This document shows positions 4,746 through 8,180 of a DNA stretch of 8,180 nt, in pieces. Source of the stretch: Rhodobacterales bacterium UBA3089. Its GTDB lineage: Bacteria > Pseudomonadota > Alphaproteobacteria > Rhodobacterales > Rhodobacteraceae. The stretch covers positions 13,325-21,504 of the forward strand of contig DFBD01000199.1 of the NCBI GenBank assembly GCA_002367255.1, in the 5' to 3' direction. The position numbers and the translations under genes were made by a program. Numbering within the stretch: the stretch's first letter is position 1; the number at the start of each line of letters is the position of its first letter. The notes under the pieces were generated by a model. The model saw only the letters and a program-made list of their open reading frames with translations. It made no database searches and was not told where the DNA came from.

Positions 4746-6269
4746 ATGCCTGCACCAAAACCCGTAGTATTATGCATCCTTGATGGCTGGGGCTTGCGCG
4801 AAGAACGCGAGAACAATGCGGTTGCGCTGGCCGATACGCCGAACTTCGACCGGATCATGGATGAGTGTCCTAATGCAACATTAACGGCATGCGGCCCCGA
4901 TGTTGGTCTGCCGGAAGGGCAGATGGGGAACTCCGAGGTTGGGCACACGAATATAGGCGCAGGCCGCGTTGTCTGGATGGACCTGCCAAAGATTAACAAT
5001 GCAATAACGGACGGCTCGTTTCAAAAGAACGCAGCGCTGTTGCGCTTTGCCGCAACGCTGAAAAAGACGGGCGGAACGGCGCATATCGCGGGCCTCGCCT
5101 CGCCCGGTGGTGTGCATGCGCATCAGGATCATATTGTTGAAGTTGCCAAAGTGTTAACGGCGGCGAGCGTTCCGGTGGTTCTGCACGCTTATCTTGATGG
5201 GCGCGATGTGGCACCCAAAAGTGCGGATCAGCAGATCGCCAAATTGGTTAACGATCTGCCAGATGGCGCGAAAATCGGCACGGTTTGCGGGCGGTTCTTT
5301 GCGATGGATCGCGATAACCGCTGGGATCGTGTGCAAGCCGCTTTTGATGTTATGACGACGGGCAAAGGCAAGGCTGCGGATACTGCGCTGGATGCGATTA
5401 ACGTGGCGTATGATGCGGGCGAGACGGACGAGTTCGCCTCCCCAACCGCCATCAACGGGTATAGCGGCATGCAGGACGATGACGGTTTACTGTTTGTTAA
5501 CTTTCGCGCCGACCGTGCCCGTGAAATTCTGGCAGCGCTGGCTGATCCGGCGTTTGACGCCTTCGATGCCTCCGCCCGCCCAAAATTCGCGGCGGTCTGC
5601 GGGATGGTCGAGTATTCCGATAAGCATAACGCCTATATGGATGTGATGTTCCCGTCTGAAGAAATCGTTAACACGCTGGGGCACTGGGTATCTAGCCACG
5701 GAAAAACCCAATACCGTCTCGCGGAAACTGAAAAATACCCGCACGTCACCTTCTTCATGAACGGCGGCGAGGAAACCCCCGAGACAGGCGAAGACCGCTA
5801 CGTTTCCCCCAGCCCCAAGGTGAAAACCTACGATATGCAGCCCGAAATGTCGGCGTCAGACGTTACAGACCATCTGGTGGATGCCATAAGCGGGCAGAAA
5901 TACGACCTGATAATAGTGAACTTCGCCAACCCCGATATGGTCGGTCACACGGGCGACCTGCAAGCGGCAATGGAAGCCTGCGCAGCGGTGGACGAGGGTG
6001 TGGGCAAGGCACTTGTCGCATTGAAAGCCGTTGGCGGCGCCATGATCCTGACAGCGGACCACGGCAATTGCGAAACGATGGTCGACCCTGTGACTGGCGG
6101 TCCGCACACAGCGCACACGCTAAACCCGGTGCCCGTTGTGCTGATCGGTGGCCCCGAAGGTGCCAAAATGCGTAGCGGCGGGCGGTTGGGTGACCTCGCG
6201 CCAAGTCTGCTGCAATTGATGCAATTACCGATTCCGAAGGAAATGACAGGCCAATCCCTGATCGTTTAG
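4746..6269 (+). CDS. gpmI: 2,3-bisphosphoglycerate-independent phosphoglycerate mutase
   Basis: A 507-residue cofactor-independent phosphoglycerate mutase that interconverts 3- and 2-phosphoglycerate in glycolysis and gluconeogenesis, in the cytoplasm, using two Mn ions. It belongs to the alkaline phosphatase superfamily. The metal-binding D13 (ILDGWG) and the phosphorylated serine S63 (MGNSEVGH) are present. The inserted phosphotransferase domain (about 80-310) has H124 (GGVHAH), R153-D154 (LDGRDV), GRFFAMDRDNRWDR (182-195) and NFRADRARE (252-260). The second half of the phosphatase domain has K330 (EKYPHVTFF), D397 and H401 (NPDMVGHTG), D438-H439 (LTADHGN) and H457. All catalytic groups are therefore intact and the length is normal. 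GGAGG lies 6 bases before the ATG. It follows rlmH after 60 bases. Confidence 0.97.
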   Translation: MPAPKPVVLCILDGWGLREERENNAVALADTPNFDRIMDECPNATLTACGPDVGLPEGQMGNSEVGHTNIGAGRVVWMDLPKINNAITDGSFQKNAALLRFAATLKKTGGTAHIAGLASPGGVHAHQDHIVEVAKVLTAASVPVVLHAYLDGRDVAPKSADQQIAKLVNDLPDGAKIGTVCGRFFAMDRDNRWDRVQAAFDVMTTGKGKAADTALDAINVAYDAGETDEFASPTAINGYSGMQDDDGLLFVNFRADRAREILAALADPAFDAFDASARPKFAAVCGMVEYSDKHNAYMDVMFPSEEIVNTLGHWVSSHGKTQYRLAETEKYPHVTFFMNGGEETPETGEDRYVSPSPKVKTYDMQPEMSASDVTDHLVDAISGQKYDLIIVNFANPDMVGHTGDLQAAMEACAAVDEGVGKALVALKAVGGAMILTADHGNCETMVDPVTGGPHTAHTLNPVPVVLIGGPEGAKMRSGGRLGDLAPSLLQLMQLPIPKEMTGQSLIV

Positions 6270-6409
6270 GCGGATTACTGCGCAGGCATGTGAATAAAAT
6301 GTGATCAGTTTCCACTTAAAGGCTGGTGTAGAAACGCAGGAAAGGTTCTATATAGACTCTAGCCTCGTGCCAGATTCTCGTTTCGGGCGAAAACATAGGA
6401 TGTATTTGA
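6270..6409 (+). promoter_or_regulatory. 140-bp gpmI-ctpA gap, probable ctpA control region
   Basis: No gene is visible here. TATATA (6349-6354, within CTATATAGACT) is a good -10-like element about 55 bases before the ctpA ATG, but no clear -35 stands 16-18 bases upstream. Two GANTC sites lie next to it: GACTC (6355-6359) directly after the -10-like element and GATTC (6373-6377). AGGA (6397-6400) is the ctpA ribosome site. No terminator hairpin follows gpmI, so readthrough is possible. In many relatives an envC-like gene occupies this place; I see no remnant of it. Confidence 0.35.
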
Positions 6410-7738
6410 ATGAAAAAAATTCTCTTAGGAACACTAGCCGGTGCCGTAGCTGGCTTGGTAATTGCAGTGCAAGTTTCCGGCCCGATTAACGCACAAGAGA
6501 GTGAGCGCCTCCAAACGACTTATGAACAGCTAGATCTGTTTGGTGATATTTTCGAACGCATCCGTTCCACTTACGTCGAAGAAGTGGATGACGTGGCATT
6601 GATCGAGGCCGCGATTAACGGGATGTTAACCTCGCTTGACCCACACTCCAGCTATCTGCCGCCTCGTGATTACGACGATATGCAAGTTGAAACCCGTGGG
6701 GAGTTCGGCGGCCTTGGCATCGAAGTGACGCAAGAGGACGGCTTTGTGAAAGTCGTCTCGCCCATCGATGATACGCCTGCTGATCGTGCCGGTCTGGAAG
6801 CTGGCGATTTCGTCACCCATATCGATGGTGAAAGCGTGCTGGGATTTACGTTGAACGAGGCCGTTGACCTTATGCGCGGCGAAGTTGGGGAAGAAATCGT
6901 GCTGACGATTTTCCGCGAAGGCCTGGACGAACCGTTCGACGTGACCATCGTGCGAGACATTATCAAACTGACAGCCGTTAAAGTGCGAACCGAGGGGCGT
7001 GCGATTGTGGTTCGTATCACCTCGTTCACCGAAAAAACCTACATTAACCTTGCTGAGGGTATGGCCGAGGAAATCGAGGCAAACGGCGGTGTTGATAACA
7101 TAGACGGCTTTGTTCTTGACCTTCGAAACAACCCGGGTGGCTTGCTTAGTCAGGCGATCTCGGTTTCTGACGCGTTCCTTGACGCTGGCGAGATCGTATC
7201 CACTCGTGGCCGTAACGAGGGGGACAGCGACCGTTTTAACGCCGAAAAAGGTGATCTGGCTGAAGGCAAGCCGATTGTTATCCTGATCAACGGCGGCTCG
7301 GCTTCGGCATCTGAAATTGTGGCGGGCGCGTTGCAAGACCACCGCCGCGCGGTTGTGATCGGAACGAAAAGTTTCGGCAAAGGCTCGGTTCAAACGATTA
7401 TGCCAATCGCCGGTGATGGCGCGATGCGTCTGACGACGGCGCGGTATTACACACCCTCTGGCCGTTCGATTCAAGCTTTGGGGATTACGCCGGACATTTT
7501 GGTTGAACAACGCCCACGCGTCGAAGATGACGAAGGTAACGGCGACCAAAACCGCCGTGGTCGTTCCGAGGCCGATTTGCGCGGATCGTTGAATAACGAT
7601 TCCCTAACGGACGAAGAAATCGAACTGCTGGAAGCCGAGCGCGCGGAGCAAGAAGAAAACGCTGCGCGTCGGGACGAAGATTTTCAACTGTCGTATGGCT
7701 TGGATATCTTGCGTGGGTTGAACGTATTGGCCAAGTAA
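6410..7738 (+). CDS. ctpA: C-terminal processing peptidase (S41 family), periplasmic
   Basis: A 442-residue S41A serine protease. Residues 1-28 form a signal peptide: MKK, a hydrophobic core ILLGTLAGAVAGLVIAV, and an INA|QE cleavage site, so the enzyme should act in the periplasm. An N-terminal helical region (about 33-95, with DPHSSYL) is followed by a PDZ domain (about 97-180, GLGIEV to VLTIFR) that selects protein C-termini. The protease domain follows, with LDLRNNPGG (236-244), the nucleophile S299 in GGSASASEI, the general base K324 in SFGKGSVQ and Q328; the S-K spacing of 25 equals that of E. coli Prc. Residues about 366-425 are a charged, probably disordered segment. Such enzymes trim or degrade envelope proteins, often murein hydrolases. 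AGGA lies 9 bases before the ATG. The stop is 4 bases before rppH. Confidence 0.93.
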   Translation: MKKILLGTLAGAVAGLVIAVQVSGPINAQESERLQTTYEQLDLFGDIFERIRSTYVEEVDDVALIEAAINGMLTSLDPHSSYLPPRDYDDMQVETRGEFGGLGIEVTQEDGFVKVVSPIDDTPADRAGLEAGDFVTHIDGESVLGFTLNEAVDLMRGEVGEEIVLTIFREGLDEPFDVTIVRDIIKLTAVKVRTEGRAIVVRITSFTEKTYINLAEGMAEEIEANGGVDNIDGFVLDLRNNPGGLLSQAISVSDAFLDAGEIVSTRGRNEGDSDRFNAEKGDLAEGKPIVILINGGSASASEIVAGALQDHRRAVVIGTKSFGKGSVQTIMPIAGDGAMRLTTARYYTPSGRSIQALGITPDILVEQRPRVEDDEGNGDQNRRGRSEADLRGSLNNDSLTDEEIELLEAERAEQEENAARRDEDFQLSYGLDILRGLNVLAK

Positions 7739-7742
7739 CAGG

Positions 7743-8180
7743 ATGACCGAAGCAGAAATCGCCGCGCTGCCATATCGCCCGAACGTCGGGTTGATGGTAC
7801 TGAATGCACAGGGAAACGTCTTTACGGGCCAGCGCCTCGATTACCCCGGCGCGGCTTGGCAGATGCCACAGGGCGGCATTGACGAGGGCGAAGATACCGA
7901 GGTCGCGGCCTATCGCGAGTTGCAGGAAGAAACGGGTATTTCGTCCGAGATGGTCCAGATTTTGGCGCAATCGTCTAGCTGGATTTCTTACGATTTCCCC
8001 GTCGAGCTTGCAAAAAAGCTGTGGAAGGGCGGGTATCGCGGCCAAAAACAGCGCTGGTTCCTGATGCGCTTTAGCGGGGTTGATAGCCAGATCAACATCC
8101 AGACCGAGGAACCCGAGTTTGCCGAATGGCGCTGGATGTCACCCCATGATCTGCTGGACAATATCGTGCCGTTCAAGCGT
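7743..8180 (+). CDS. rppH: RNA pyrophosphohydrolase RppH (Nudix), 3' end cut by window edge
   Basis: 146 codons from ATG 7743 to the window edge, with no stop. The protein begins MTEAEIAALPYRPNVGLMVL and carries a complete Nudix box at about residues 43-65 (GGIDEG, then REL-QEETGI), where the glutamates bind the catalytic metal ions. Later SSSWISYDFP, GQKQRWFLMRF and FAEWRWMSP are typical of RppH/NudH. The enzyme removes pyrophosphate from the 5' end of triphosphorylated transcripts, opening them to RNase E decay; homologues were also named invasion-associated IalA or dinucleoside polyphosphate hydrolase. The family is about 160 residues, so only some 15 remain outside. The start is 4 bases after the ctpA stop, and the upstream AGG abuts the ATG too closely for a normal ribosome site, suggesting translational coupling to ctpA. 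Confidence 0.95.
   Translation, partial: MTEAEIAALPYRPNVGLMVLNAQGNVFTGQRLDYPGAAWQMPQGGIDEGEDTEVAAYRELQEETGISSEMVQILAQSSSWISYDFPVELAKKLWKGGYRGQKQRWFLMRFSGVDSQINIQTEEPEFAEWRWMSPHDLLDNIVPFKR

Noticed and set aside
6301..6489. Small plus-strand frame overlapping the ctpA start
   Set aside because: It has no ribosome site, no family resemblance, and runs out of frame into the ctpA signal peptide.
6626..7549. Long open frame on the minus strand opposite ctpA
   Set aside because: It lies wholly antisense to a well-supported S41 protease, has no recognisable domain, and is the kind of frame GC-biased codon use creates by chance. The same applies to minus-strand frames at 2793-3263, 5863-6315 and 7485-8045.
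1..8180. Defence system, mobile element, CRISPR array, prophage or biosynthetic cluster
   Set aside because: Every long frame is assigned to a housekeeping or regulatory family, no tandem or terminal inverted repeats of mobile-element type were seen, and the remaining gaps are all under 160 bases.

Overview
The window is a stretch of chromosomal housekeeping DNA from an alphaproteobacterium, most likely a Rhodobacterales (Roseobacter-type) organism. This rests on protein character and gene neighbourhood: an HslU C-terminus, a PetP/PetR-like regulator pair, a 290-residue branched-chain aminotransferase, and the chain rsfS-rlmH-gpmI-ctpA-rppH. The GANTC and TTAA-N7-TTAAC motifs also fit, being recognised by the alphaproteobacterial regulators CcrM and CtrA. 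No transposase, integrase, CRISPR array, tRNA or rRNA was seen.

Layout. At 1-117 the last 38 codons of hslU run rightward and meet, at a 10-bp hairpin (121-146), a leftward operon. That operon is petP (MarR family, 1086-1601), petR (OmpR-family response regulator, 376-1089, ATGA overlap with petP) and a 69-residue one-domain PhnA-like protein (150-359). A 153-bp divergent intergenic region separates petP from rightward ilvE (1755-2627), which ends in a clear intrinsic terminator (2648-2684). A separately transcribed nucleoside hydrolase follows (2758-3693). Its upstream region holds a 12-bp LacI-type palindrome and a full CtrA-type box lying over the best -10 element.

From 3711 a good sigma-70-type promoter (TTGAGA-N17-TATAAC with an extended -10) drives rsfS (3818-4213, possibly starting at CTG 3791) and rlmH (4215-4685), both of which act on the large ribosomal subunit. 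Next come gpmI (4746-6269, glycolysis), ctpA (6410-7738, periplasmic S41 protease) and rppH (7743 to the window edge, mRNA 5'-end pyrophosphohydrolase), all rightward.

The genes cover proteolysis, redox or respiratory regulation, amino-acid and nucleoside metabolism, ribosome maturation, glycolysis, envelope proteolysis and RNA turnover. I found no undescribed multi-gene system. The points worth a second look are regulatory and structural: the CtrA/LacI-type sites at the nucleoside hydrolase, the concentration of rare GANTC sites in intergenic regions, the likely CTG start of rsfS, the lone PhnA domain in the petPR operon, and the absence of an envC-like gene between gpmI and ctpA.
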